From: Deltaproteobacteria bacterium | GTDB taxonomy: Bacteria > Myxococcota_A > UBA796 > SXON01 | Reading direction: 5' to 3' | Length of the DNA: 64,000 nt | Assembly: GCA_947445035.1 (NCBI GenBank) | Contig: CANFCK010000004.1 | Location: 211,369 to 275,368 of the forward strand | Part shown: piece after piece, positions 52,510-61,522 of the stretch | Position numbering within the stretch: position 1 is the first letter of the stretch | How the letters are laid out: every line of letters begins with the position of its first letter | The notes under the pieces: generated by a model | What the model saw: the letters and a program-made list of their open reading frames with translations, nothing else | Databases searched by the model: none | What the model was told of the DNA's origin: nothing | Translations under genes and position numbers: made by a program

Positions 52510-53832
52510 ATGACGCACCTCTCGTCGTTTTACGCACCTCTCGTCGTTCTCGCTCTTGCTGGCTGTAACGAGTACTCCCTCGGCACAGTCAAATCGGCCG
52601 ACACCGCGGACACTGGCGAGTTCAACCCTGACGTCGAGATTACCGAAGACGGCCATGAGTGCGTCGACCTCGAAGCCGTTTCGTGGGATGTGGACGTCTC
52701 GTGCTTCCTCTCCGGGGCCGGCCCGTTCGTCGGTATGCCCGCGTCCGGAGGCGGATCCGCCACCACGATTTCGGTCACCCATGTCGAGGTGACGAATGGC
52801 GACACCGGGACAGCGTTTCCCAGTGGCACGACAGAGGTGACGGCCGGTCGCTATGAGGTGGACGACAATGTCCTCCGCGAATCAGATTATGGGTACGCGT
52901 CGGGCGTGCCGGGTGCTTGGGGGGTGAACCTGTCCGGACCGGAGGTCAGCGCACTTAGTGCCGTACCCGCCGACGCTGAGTGGCAACCGTTCGTGGTAAT
53001 CTATGATGAGCTAGCCGACGAGGCTGTGTGCGATGAGTACTTGCCGGTGAGGGTTTGCTTCGACTGGTCAAGCACCGTTGCCCATCGAGACATCCCGGAC
53101 GACGCAGAGTGTGAGGCCGGCGCCGGGCGGTTTCTACTGTACCCGGTGCAAATCTTCGACAATGATCAGGACGGACAGGTGTCGGTGATCTTCCAACCCA
53201 TCCAGGTCACGGGCAGCGGCGCGTTGACGGAGGCCGCGTGGATCACCGCCGTGGAGCCCGTTGAGGTTCAGGAGGCCGCCCTGCGCGTCATGAAGGTGGG
53301 CCATCCCCTCGCTGTCGGCTTCAACGACTACCTCCAAGACGCGGGGACGGTGTCGGTGCAGGTCCAGGCCCAAGGATCCTCCTTCAACACCGGCGTCATC
53401 ACGGGCGGCACCGGTTTCTACGTACAGGAGGTGGGCGGCGACCTGGCCGCGGAGTTCACGGTAGACTTGGAGTGGTCGTGCGGGAGCGGTACGACGGTGA
53501 CGCCGCAGAAGGGCTACATGTTTGACTCCTCAAGTTTCGAAGACTGCTCGTGGGCGGTCCCACAGAAGTTTGTATTGCGGCCTCGGATGGTTGACGGCGT
53601 GCCCGTCTCCGTGCGCCTGATGCCGTACGGGAACTTGGGTGCCTGGATCACCGTCCCCGTCGTGAAGGTCGGGAGTGTGTACACCTGGGAATACTCGTTC
53701 CTCGACTTCCACGCCGAGGGTACCATCGACGGATGGAGTGCCGAGGACATCGACATCACTCTCGTTGACTTGAGTTGGAGCAACATCGAGGTCTGTGACC
53801 CCGGCAGCTATAGCCTGCCCGAATCGGAGTAA
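52510..53832 (+). CDS. Lipoprotein of unknown function
   Basis: A 440-residue predicted lipoprotein starting ATG with GGAG five bases upstream. The signal ends in lipobox LALAGC, followed by NEYSLG and the acidic SADTADTGEF linker common in this genome. The rest is beta-rich with several Cys and alternating strands. No domain was recognised. It precedes the FG-GAP lipoprotein by six bases and may be cotranscribed. Confidence 0.72.
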   Translation: MTHLSSFYAPLVVLALAGCNEYSLGTVKSADTADTGEFNPDVEITEDGHECVDLEAVSWDVDVSCFLSGAGPFVGMPASGGGSATTISVTHVEVTNGDTGTAFPSGTTEVTAGRYEVDDNVLRESDYGYASGVPGAWGVNLSGPEVSALSAVPADAEWQPFVVIYDELADEAVCDEYLPVRVCFDWSSTVAHRDIPDDAECEAGAGRFLLYPVQIFDNDQDGQVSVIFQPIQVTGSGALTEAAWITAVEPVEVQEAALRVMKVGHPLAVGFNDYLQDAGTVSVQVQAQGSSFNTGVITGGTGFYVQEVGGDLAAEFTVDLEWSCGSGTTVTPQKGYMFDSSSFEDCSWAVPQKFVLRPRMVDGVPVSVRLMPYGNLGAWITVPVVKVGSVYTWEYSFLDFHAEGTIDGWSAEDIDITLVDLSWSNIEVCDPGSYSLPESE

Positions 53833-53838
53833 CGGCCG

Positions 53839-55590
53839 GTGACTCGGCGTGCAGCCATTGTGTTGCTGGGCACGTCGTCGGGCTGCTCAGACCAGGTGTT
53901 TGAGCCCCTGCCTGACCCGTGCAGCGCGCCGGTGATCGTGGCGCCGCTGGTGCCCGATGCATCGTGTTCGCGTGCCGTCCCGGTGCGCGCGGTGGCCGAC
54001 GCGTTCTCAGCTCGCGAACTGTGGAGGTGGCCTGCTGAGGCGACATCCGGCGGCGCGCACGCACCCTACGGCGCCCCACTGGTCGCGCCGATCGAGGACT
54101 CGGATGGCGACGGACACCTAAGCAGCCGTGACGCGACTGCCGTCTTTTTCGTGGGATGGGTGGCGGCGACAGGTGATGAACGGGTCATCTCATTGGACGC
54201 TGCGACGGGAGGGGTGCGTTGGATCAGCGAGCAGCCGGCAGAGCACCTCGTCCTCGCCATTTCGGACATCGACGGGGATGCCGTGAACGACATCGTTACC
54301 TTCGTCGGGCTGTACGGGACCCTCGCGTTGCGGGCTTCGGATGGGCGGGAGGTGTGGATATCCAGCACCGAGCAGCGATTCTGGACCGAGATCGCCGACC
54401 TCACTGGGGATGGTGATGTGGAGTTGGTCTCGCCCCCCTTTGTAGCCCGCGGGCCAGATGGGGTCGTCGAGTTCTCCTTGGCGGGGTCCGAGTTACTTGA
54501 CGCGCCCGTGGTGGCAGATCTCGACTTGGATGGTGCGCAGGAGATACTCGTGGATGGCGTTGTCTACGACGCCGGGGGCAAGCCGCTCTGGGATGCGCTC
54601 GGGGCCCAACGCCAGGGCGACACGCAGGGTGTTCCGCTGCAACTGGACGATGACCCGGAGGCGGAACTGGTGTGGATTGGATGGGATGCGTGGAGCGTCA
54701 CGGAACACGATGGCACGCTTTTGGGCGGGCAAGACCTCCAAGGTCACGAGGACTGGCTGACCACCAGCGCGCCATGCGCCGGGGACTTCGATGGCGACGG
54801 GCTGCCCGACATAGCATTCGAGCACGGCGGCGCGCTGCGCGCGCAGACCGTCAGCGGCACCGTGCTCTGGGAGGCCGGGCTCTCTGCTGAGGAAGGTCAA
54901 GGTGCCTGCTCGGTTTTCGACTTCGATGCGGACGGCACGCAAGATGTAGTCCGCGCCGACGGGCCACGCGTGAGCATCTTCTCCGGGCCGGATGGGGAGC
55001 AGCACGACGTCCTCGATGTTCCGGGCGCGCGGGCTGGCGTCCGCTCGGCGTCCGTGGTTGACCTCGATCGCGACGGCCACGCCGAACTCCTTGCGTTCAC
55101 CGACGGCGAGTCCGGTGGGTACCTCCACGCCTACACGCAGGCGGGGGCGGGCTGGCCGCCGGCAGGCCCGACGTGGACGAGCCAGAACTTTGCGGGCACC
55201 AATGGAAATCCCGGGGGACATGTGCCTCGTAGCCCCGTCCCCACCTGGCTAGCGTCGAACATGTGGCGGGGTCGGGTGACCGCCGAACCGGGGCTGTTGG
55301 GCGACCTCCGCGTTGTCGCCACCTTCTGCCCGCGCTCGGGCATGGTCCGGGCTGTGGTCGAAAACCGCGGCGGTCAAGGCGTCGCGGGCGTGGTGCTGGA
55401 GCTCCGTGCAAACGACGTGGGCGTCGATCGGGTAGAGGCGGGTTGGGTCGAAGGTGGCAGCGTGACCGATGGCCTGCTGCTTGACGCCCAAGGAGCCGGG
55501 GACTTGTCGGTCAGGGTGAGCGCCGAAGACCCTGCAGACGAGTGCGACACCGGGAACAACTCCTCCCCGGTCACGGGGGGCCCAGACTGA
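53839..55590 (+). CDS. Lipoprotein with FG-GAP/VCBS-type repeats
   Basis: A 583-residue predicted lipoprotein starting GTG, with a short signal and lipobox LLGTSSGC. The body holds several FG-GAP/VCBS repeats with calcium motifs (DSDGDGHLSSRD, DFDGDGLPDIAFEHGG, DFDADGTQDVVRADG, DLDRDGHAELLAFTDG), forming an integrin-alpha-like propeller. A C-terminal Ig-like domain (VRAVVENRGGQGVAGVVLEL) and a CARDB-like end follow. It is a surface or secreted adhesion-type protein, inferred. Confidence 0.8.
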   Translation: MTRRAAIVLLGTSSGCSDQVFEPLPDPCSAPVIVAPLVPDASCSRAVPVRAVADAFSARELWRWPAEATSGGAHAPYGAPLVAPIEDSDGDGHLSSRDATAVFFVGWVAATGDERVISLDAATGGVRWISEQPAEHLVLAISDIDGDAVNDIVTFVGLYGTLALRASDGREVWISSTEQRFWTEIADLTGDGDVELVSPPFVARGPDGVVEFSLAGSELLDAPVVADLDLDGAQEILVDGVVYDAGGKPLWDALGAQRQGDTQGVPLQLDDDPEAELVWIGWDAWSVTEHDGTLLGGQDLQGHEDWLTTSAPCAGDFDGDGLPDIAFEHGGALRAQTVSGTVLWEAGLSAEEGQGACSVFDFDADGTQDVVRADGPRVSIFSGPDGEQHDVLDVPGARAGVRSASVVDLDRDGHAELLAFTDGESGGYLHAYTQAGAGWPPAGPTWTSQNFAGTNGNPGGHVPRSPVPTWLASNMWRGRVTAEPGLLGDLRVVATFCPRSGMVRAVVENRGGQGVAGVVLELRANDVGVDRVEAGWVEGGSVTDGLLLDAQGAGDLSVRVSAEDPADECDTGNNSSPVTGGPD

Positions 55591-55973
55591 CTGCTGTGTG
55601 GCGCGACCGTTCGACAGGCTACCCGAGGGGTCCACCCGCCCCCTCTCCCACCCCAGATCCTCCCCTATATTCGTCGCTTCCTCCGTTTTTCCGGGATCGT
55701 CACCATTACGCTAAACGAAACTCTCCCACTTGAAGTACACCCCTACGAATTCGCCCGGGACCCGGGCCAAGTGCCGGCTTGATCGCTCATGATCCTCGTA
55801 TCGTGCTTGGGCGACTCCAGCGGCGGTCGCCTGACCTGGTGGCTTCCGTAACGAAGCGCCGAAGCTGTTGGCGCCACTGCGCATTGCGGGCCGGGTCGGC
55901 GCGTGACCCATCAGCGACCCTATCCAGACTTCCGCGTCGGTCCGGGTGACGTTGCCGGCGGAGATGCTACGCC
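55591..55973. other. Gap with no confident gene
   Basis: No credible gene was identified here. A 66-codon minus-strand frame (55711-55911) has no recognisable motif, ribosome-binding site or family. The right end adjoins the IS66 remnant. Confidence 0.5.
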
Positions 55974-56355
55974 ATGGAACGACGCAAGATCCGGGACGCG
56001 GGTGATGCTCGGGAGTGCCTGGCCGCGGCAGCTGCCGCGGCCAACCGCCCCGCGTTTGGGGCCGCGCTCACGGGGTAAACGCTCGGTCACTCAACTGTTG
56101 GCGGCTGGGGCCGCCCAAGCGGCGGGTTCTGCCCGAGGTCCGGCTGGTGGAACTCGTGCCGATGCAGGCGGCTCTGCCGGCGCCGGCGCGGTACCTCCTG
56201 CACGCCGGCGCGTTCAGCGTCGAGGTGGACCCGTCGTTCGACGCCCAGGTCCTCGGGAAGTTGCTCCGGGTGGTTGCTCAGTGCTGACGCTGCCGTCGTC
56301 GGTGGGCGATATGGACGCGATGGGAAACCGGTTCAGCCGCTCTCGGCCGGCGTAG
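55974..56355 (+). pseudogene. Degenerate IS66 tnpA/tnpB remnant
   Basis: The ATG at 55974 begins an IS66-type OrfA (MERRKIRDAGDARECLAAAAAANRPAF) but meets TAA at about 56078. The adjacent frame continues as NARSLNCWRLGPP...LVELVPM...FSVEVDPSFDAQVLGKLLRVVAQC, the expected C-terminus, so there is a frameshift. A GTG at 56281 opens the next gene with LTLPSSV (start of TnpB), which then decays (ends 56355). This is a second, dead IS66-family copy separate from the complete element at 61057-63999. Confidence 0.65.
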
Positions 56356-56434
56356 AAATGTCAACAAAGCGTCAAGCCAAACCTCCTGGGGCCGCAGGCG
56401 CGCGACGTTGCCGGCGCTGAGGTACGCTCCCCCC

Positions 56435-56767
56435 ATGGCATCCAAGCACGTCCGTACTCCGCCCGTCAAAATGGTGTCGAACTACTTTACGCCCGATGAC
56501 CAGATCATCGACCTGGGCGCGTTCCGGACGGTCGGCATCCAGTGCCGCCGGCTCAAGACGCAGTCCGGCGCATACACGATCGTAATCCAGCACAACTCCA
56601 CGAAAGATGCGGACGCTTGGATTTCCAGCACGGTCACGTTCAAGCTGGACGGCAGCGACGACGACTTCAAGGAGCTCACGAGCTTCTCCAGGTACCTGCG
56701 CATCCAGGCTCCGTCGCAAGCCGACGGGACCTGTGTGCTGCAGATCGACTGGATCGGGAAGGAGTAA
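56435..56767 (+). CDS. Small protein of unknown function
   Basis: A 110-residue protein (ATG 56435, MASKHVRTPPVKMVSNYFTPDD). It is rich in polar and beta-prone residues (IIDLGAFRTVGIQCRRL...SSTVTFKLDGSDDDFKELTSF) and has no signal peptide or known motif. Its size and style recall cupin-like or capsid-type beta proteins, but nothing supports a specific call. The stop is followed by the unclear upstream part of the metalloprotease-like frame. Confidence 0.5.
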   Translation: MASKHVRTPPVKMVSNYFTPDDQIIDLGAFRTVGIQCRRLKTQSGAYTIVIQHNSTKDADAWISSTVTFKLDGSDDDFKELTSFSRYLRIQAPSQADGTCVLQIDWIGKE

Positions 56768-57151
56768 GAACTCGTGCGGGGCTCGTGCTCGGATGGAGGC
56801 ATCGGGGGGCACGAGCTGAATACGACCGGGGCCCTGCGAACGATTGTAGGGCGGGGCGAGCATCTCAGATGCGGGGGCGAAGACCCCTCACCCGGCATTG
56901 TCGGGGTTCGGCCAATAGAAGCCATCCTATGGCCGCGAGGTGGGCCGACGTCGCGTGGCCGGCTCGGTGCGTGGCTTTCGTCGCCATCAGCGTCGCCGGC
57001 GGGCGGGTGCGGATGTGCTGGCGAACTTTCGTCGACTGACCAAGGGTGCGGATGTCGTACCACTGAAAGCGTCGCGATCGGTCGGGGGTGTAAGGCGGCT
57101 TGCGCCTGCGGCGGCGGGCGCGCCGGCGAGGCGGCCGGGGAAGCTGACCTG

Positions 57152-58969
57152 ATGGACGCCGGCGGCCCGGCTTTCTCCCCCTGGCCCGAGCCTGGAGAAC
57201 TCTCGGCACGGCGGGTCCCGGGCGCGTTGTTCCCGGGACAGGACTTCGAGCAGGCCCGGGAGCTGCCGGACGCGATCATGGACGCCTGGCGGGCCCGTAC
57301 GGATGAGGTGCCCGGACCCCGCAAGGCTCATCGCAAGGGGCCCAAACCGGCAAGCGAGCGGGAATCGCGGAGCCTCACCCCGGGGGTGATCCTGCGCGCG
57401 AGCCCGGCGGGCGAACTCCGCCAGGACATTTCATCAACAGCGGCGCTGCTCGAAGCCGCCCGACGGATCGTTCGCCAACGGAAAGCTGGCGGCGAGTCGT
57501 GGCTGGTCGCTCGAAGGACTGAGGCGGATGGGTGGATGGGGCCGAACCCCACAGATTCCGGGCACATTCCTGGGCCGCACTCTCACCTCGACTCCCTCCT
57601 TCCGGGTGCGGCATCGCCGGCCTTCACCATCACGTACCGATCGGAGTCGTTCTCGTTTGACGCGGGCACTTGGTTGGATGAATGGATGTTTGAGTATGCC
57701 GGCTTCGACCTCGGACTTGACCGGATGACCTCGCCCCTCGACGTCACGGCGCGCCTATGGGATCCGCTTTACGACCAGTACGTCGCCGCGGGGGGCAACT
57801 CGCGGACGTTGGGCTACTTCATTGGCATACTCGGCTGCTACGGCCTTCCGACCACGACAATGAGCGCGGAGATGGACTACGTGTTCTGGTATGGCTTCTT
57901 CGGAGCGCCGTTTACCCTCTGGATGTATTCGTGCGCCATGGTCTATGCCTTCGCCGATGAGGCCAGTGACCAGACGACGAGCAGCGACTGCGGTGGGGCT
58001 TCATGCTGCGCAGGCTACACCACATTCTTGAGGACGGTCATCGCAGGCGGCTCGTCAGGTGTCCCCAGCCACTCGACCACCAGGCCGCCAACGTCGTCCT
58101 GCATGAACATTCACTTCATCGGCGGGGCCTACGGCGCCACGCCAGCGGCCGCGTGTGACACTTTGGTGCCCGACAAAGTCTGCGACGAATACAGTTTGGC
58201 CTGCGTCGGCGCCGGCTGGAACGATTGGTACACTGCACTCGGAGCCGGAAGCACATTCGCGGACATCATAGCTCCAGGTCACTATATTTACGATCCCGGA
58301 TCGGTCGCATCGCCGGCCAGCGAAGCGGACTGCGGCGCTGACAATGCTGCACCGACCGGCCCCCAAACCGGATGTGGCAACAACTGGTACGGAGACAACT
58401 GGAACGTCACCTTCGGTGCGGCACCGCTCGCCTTTGACGGCTACACAAGCGACGTCATCATGTTCCTATCGCAGCTGGTGTACGACTACACCCGAGCCAA
58501 TGAACGCCCGTACTACTGGGACGGGTGGAAGATTAAGGCAAACGCGGCGTACTTCGACGGCATGGACACCGCACGCCGGATTTCCTCCTATGCGTTGAGA
58601 ATAGCCGCGCAGTGGGGCTACCACCTAGTCCACGAAATCGGACACACCTACAACGGAGACTACCACTGTACCCCGTGGAGTTGTTGTTTCGAGCTTGCGG
58701 CCCAACGTTGGCTGTGCAAGGTCGAGGGCCTACTTGGCCTTCCGTTCTGCGAGTACTACACCGATCCAACAGATGGCTCCGGCGACTGGGATTCAACGAG
58801 CTATAGCGATATTGCCGAGAACTGCGGCGACTCGTGCTCCGGCTGCTCAACGGAAACACCGTCTTACACCTGCACCACGACGACCCCGGGTGAGCCCGTG
58901 GCCGGTGCGGATGTCACCTTCGCCGCCGCGTCGTGTACGGCCCCGACAACGGAGACGCCGTGGCCGTAG
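57152..58969 (+). CDS. HExxH metalloprotease-like protein with unusual zinc spacing
   Basis: A 605-residue protein if the ATG at 57152 is used; the frame is open to 56774, and 56768-57151 has no better start. Near residue 494 it contains HEIGHTYNGDYH (His494, Glu495, His498 and His505). The HExxH core matches zincins, but the third His sits one residue later than in the classical HExxHxxGxxH metzincin motif, and the Gly falls one place late as well. The region is Cys-rich and probably secreted. The start overlaps the next gene's GTG start region by the TAG stop. Confidence 0.65.
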   Translation: MDAGGPAFSPWPEPGELSARRVPGALFPGQDFEQARELPDAIMDAWRARTDEVPGPRKAHRKGPKPASERESRSLTPGVILRASPAGELRQDISSTAALLEAARRIVRQRKAGGESWLVARRTEADGWMGPNPTDSGHIPGPHSHLDSLLPGAASPAFTITYRSESFSFDAGTWLDEWMFEYAGFDLGLDRMTSPLDVTARLWDPLYDQYVAAGGNSRTLGYFIGILGCYGLPTTTMSAEMDYVFWYGFFGAPFTLWMYSCAMVYAFADEASDQTTSSDCGGASCCAGYTTFLRTVIAGGSSGVPSHSTTRPPTSSCMNIHFIGGAYGATPAAACDTLVPDKVCDEYSLACVGAGWNDWYTALGAGSTFADIIAPGHYIYDPGSVASPASEADCGADNAAPTGPQTGCGNNWYGDNWNVTFGAAPLAFDGYTSDVIMFLSQLVYDYTRANERPYYWDGWKIKANAAYFDGMDTARRISSYALRIAAQWGYHLVHEIGHTYNGDYHCTPWSCCFELAAQRWLCKVEGLLGLPFCEYYTDPTDGSGDWDSTSYSDIAENCGDSCSGCSTETPSYTCTTTTPGEPVAGADVTFAAASCTAPTTETPWP

Positions 58970-60516
58970 TCCACGCACTCGTGAGCTCGATGATCGTTCT
59001 CTGCGCGTGTTCGAGCGGCGATGCAACGGAATCAGCCATCGGTGAAACGGGCCACGAGGACAGCGCGCCCTCGGTGGACACAAGTGGTCGCGACATCGAC
59101 ATCGACGGGGACGGCCACGACGATGAGGCAGAGGGAGGCGACGACTGCGACGACACCAACGACGGCATTCATCCCGGGGCGGCCGATCCCTGTGGTGGCG
59201 TCGATTGGGACTGTGATGGAGACGAGCCGGGCTGCGCTCCCGGAGTCGTGAGCCTCGCTGAGGCGCACGGCACGCTCGCACCAGAAAGTGCGTCCGCGAC
59301 CGGGTTGAGCGCCGCGCTCGCGGACGTCGACGGCGATGGGCACGCCGACCTGATCGCGGCCTTCGACGAAATCGAGGATGACGTTTACGACTCAAAGGTC
59401 GCAGTCGTCCTAATGCCGGTGTACGGGGACATCCCGGAAGCGAGCGTGTCGGCAAGACTCGGAGGGGAGGGAGGCCGGGACTACTCGAGTGTTTCCGCGT
59501 CGGGCGCGGACGTCACGGGAGATGGGGTCGTGGATCTCGTGATGGGGGCATCCGTCGCCAACGTCGTCGACGTGTATTCGGGCGACACCCTCGCGGCTGG
59601 CACGGCGTCATCGCCGGACGCGACGGTCTACGGGAGCGATGACCAGCTCAGCGGGTTGGGCTTGGATCTCGCCCTGGGGGATGCGAACGGGGACGGTGAG
59701 ATGTCCCTCTACGTTTCGGCCCTCGGTCTCGCCGCCATCGTCGCCGGACCCATCGCCGATGGCACCACCGTGCACTCCGCCTCCCTTGTCGAGTTCACGG
59801 TGGACGGCGACGATCCCCCTCTTGGTCGTGCAGTCACGGCTGCCGACGTCGACGGCGATGGCCGGGACGAACTCATCGTGTGTGCACAATACGACCCAAC
59901 CTCGTCGCGGTCCGATATCTACGTGATCGACGGCTCTCGTCGCGGCGCTCTTGCTCTGGGCGACGAGGACGTTCGCCTGAGCGCAGAGGTGGACGCGCGC
60001 GAGCTTGGGGGTGCAGGGTACGACCTCGCGGCTGGCGACACCGACGGAGACGGGTACGCAGACCTCGTGGTTGGCGCCCCCTTCGGCGGCGCGGAGGGCC
60101 ATGGCGTGGTGATGCTACTTGCGGGTCCGTTCGACGCCGAGATGAGTCTCGCGGCGAGCACGGCAACCCTCTCGGCGCCGAGCTCGGGGGTGCTATTCGG
60201 GATCGCGTTGGCTATGGCCGACACGGACGGAGACGACCTCGTCGACGTGCTCGTCGGGGCATACGGCAGCGATGAGGGTGCGGGGGCGGCAGCCCTGTTC
60301 CACGGGCCGTTCGCCGGGGCGGTGGAGCTCGCGAGTGACCCCGCGGGGCGGTGGTTCGCCGGGGCCGCCGAGGGCGATCGGGCGGGCACGAGCGTTGCCC
60401 TCGGGGATGCCGATGGGGATGGCATGGCTGACGTCGCGGTCACCGCGCCCTTCCGCGACGCGACCGGCACCGACTCGGGGCTGGTTGCCCTCTTCTACAG
60501 CACGATCGGGTACTGA
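58960..60516 (+). CDS. Integrin-alpha-like FG-GAP lipoprotein
   Basis: A 518-residue predicted lipoprotein. The GTG at 58960 follows GGAG five bases upstream and overlaps the metalloprotease stop. The lipobox is IVLCAC, then SSGDATESAIGETGHED. A MopE-like motif (DCDDTNDGIHPGAADPCGGVDWDCDG) precedes seven or so FG-GAP repeats (GLSAALADVDGDGHADLI, GLGLDLALGDANGDGEMSL, RAVTAADVDGDGRDELIV, GYDLAAGDTDGDGYADLVVGAPFGG, GIALAMADTDGDDLVDVLVGAYG). This is a propeller of the integrin alpha-subunit type, surface exposed by inference. Confidence 0.83.
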   Translation: MAVVHALVSSMIVLCACSSGDATESAIGETGHEDSAPSVDTSGRDIDIDGDGHDDEAEGGDDCDDTNDGIHPGAADPCGGVDWDCDGDEPGCAPGVVSLAEAHGTLAPESASATGLSAALADVDGDGHADLIAAFDEIEDDVYDSKVAVVLMPVYGDIPEASVSARLGGEGGRDYSSVSASGADVTGDGVVDLVMGASVANVVDVYSGDTLAAGTASSPDATVYGSDDQLSGLGLDLALGDANGDGEMSLYVSALGLAAIVAGPIADGTTVHSASLVEFTVDGDDPPLGRAVTAADVDGDGRDELIVCAQYDPTSSRSDIYVIDGSRRGALALGDEDVRLSAEVDARELGGAGYDLAAGDTDGDGYADLVVGAPFGGAEGHGVVMLLAGPFDAEMSLAASTATLSAPSSGVLFGIALAMADTDGDDLVDVLVGAYGSDEGAGAAALFHGPFAGAVELASDPAGRWFAGAAEGDRAGTSVALGDADGDGMADVAVTAPFRDATGTDSGLVALFYSTIGY

Positions 60517-60587
60517 TCGCCCCGATGCCGGTGGTCTGGCGGGCGCGCCGGCGTCGCTGATCTTCAGAAAGGCCATCGTTCACCTCG

Positions 60588-61056
60588 ATGGCGAACGTCA
60601 CCCGGGGCGCTGGCTCAGCCTACCCGGCGTCGTGGATCGTTCACTTCCGGGCGGCCACCGGCTTTCATCACCGCTTCCGCGTCCGCGACGAGGACGGCGT
60701 CCTTGAGCTACGCTCCCATCTGGAGCTTCACGTTCTTGAACTCGACCACTGGCGCCATAATCCTGACCTCTCGACCCCGGCGGGACTGCTCGGCTGGATG
60801 CGCTTCTTCACTGAAGCGGAGACTTGGCGGCAGGTTCCACGCGACATCGACACGCCCGTGCTGGAGAGCGCCATGTCCGTGTTGACCGACTTTCAAACCA
60901 ACTCCGCCCGCAACGACCTCTCCCGCTCCCGCCTGGACTACCTGCGGGTTCAGAACACGATGGCGGCCGAGTTGGCGCAGGCGCTCGCCGACAAGGAGCA
61001 GGCGCTCGCCAAGGAGGCGCAGGCGTTGGGGCGCGAGGCCAAGTTGCGCGAGCGCC
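60588..61056 (+). pseudogene. PD-(D/E)XK transposase-family remnant cut by IS66
   Basis: The frame reads WIVHFRAATGFHHRFRVRDEDGVL...LEIHV-like LELHVLELDHWR...TPAGLLGWMRFFTEAETWRQVPRD, as in the C-terminal part of PDDEXK_2/Rpn-type nucleases. The N-terminal catalytic domain is missing, and the C-terminus is broken at 61056 by the left end of the IS66 element (the open frame continues into IS sequence). It is a dead remnant truncated on both sides. Confidence 0.65.
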
Positions 61057-61141
61057 GTAAACACTCAGCGGGCCCCGGGGCTTGCCGCGTAGCTGATCAC
61101 CGAGCAGCCCCGCGGGGAGGCACCACGGGGTAGGCTCCCCC

Positions 61142-61459
61142 ATGGTCTCGGTGTTCCTCATCATCGCCTGCGTGACGAAGAACGAAGGGGCCGTCGGCGT
61201 CGACGGCGGGGCGGACGACACCCACGATACCCACGACACAGCCACCTGCTCCGCGGACACCGGGTGCCCTGACCTATCGACCTCGACCTGTGCCGAACCG
61301 GGCGTGTATTTCTGTGACTGCTGCGATCAGCTCTGGGACTGCCAGGGGCACCCAGACGCGCCCGCGACCTTCATCACCACCACCTTCGGCTGCGACTGCC
61401 TCACTCAAGACGGCACCAGGATCGACACCGGCGACCGAGATTGTCAACTCGGTGAGTGA
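61142..61459 (+). CDS. Small Cys-rich lipoprotein inside the IS66 element
   Basis: A 105-residue predicted lipoprotein starting ATG at 61142 with a signal ending in lipobox LIIAC and the linker DDTHDTHDT. The mature part has about a dozen Cys (including CDCCDQLWDC). It lies between the left inverted repeat and tnpC, oriented opposite to the transposase genes, so it is carried as a passenger. It could be a host gene captured by the element. Its linker matches other lipoproteins of this genome. Confidence 0.65.
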   Translation: MVSVFLIIACVTKNEGAVGVDGGADDTHDTHDTATCSADTGCPDLSTSTCAEPGVYFCDCCDQLWDCQGHPDAPATFITTTFGCDCLTQDGTRIDTGDRDCQLGE

Positions 61460-61522
61460 CTTGGCCGGACGCGGGTCCGCATCCGAATCCCAGACCCAAT
61501 CCAGCACCTCGCCCCCCGAGCC

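Noticed and set aside
55711..55911. 66-codon minus-strand frame in the gap before the IS66 remnant.
   Set aside because: No start context, motif or family; left as an unassigned gap.
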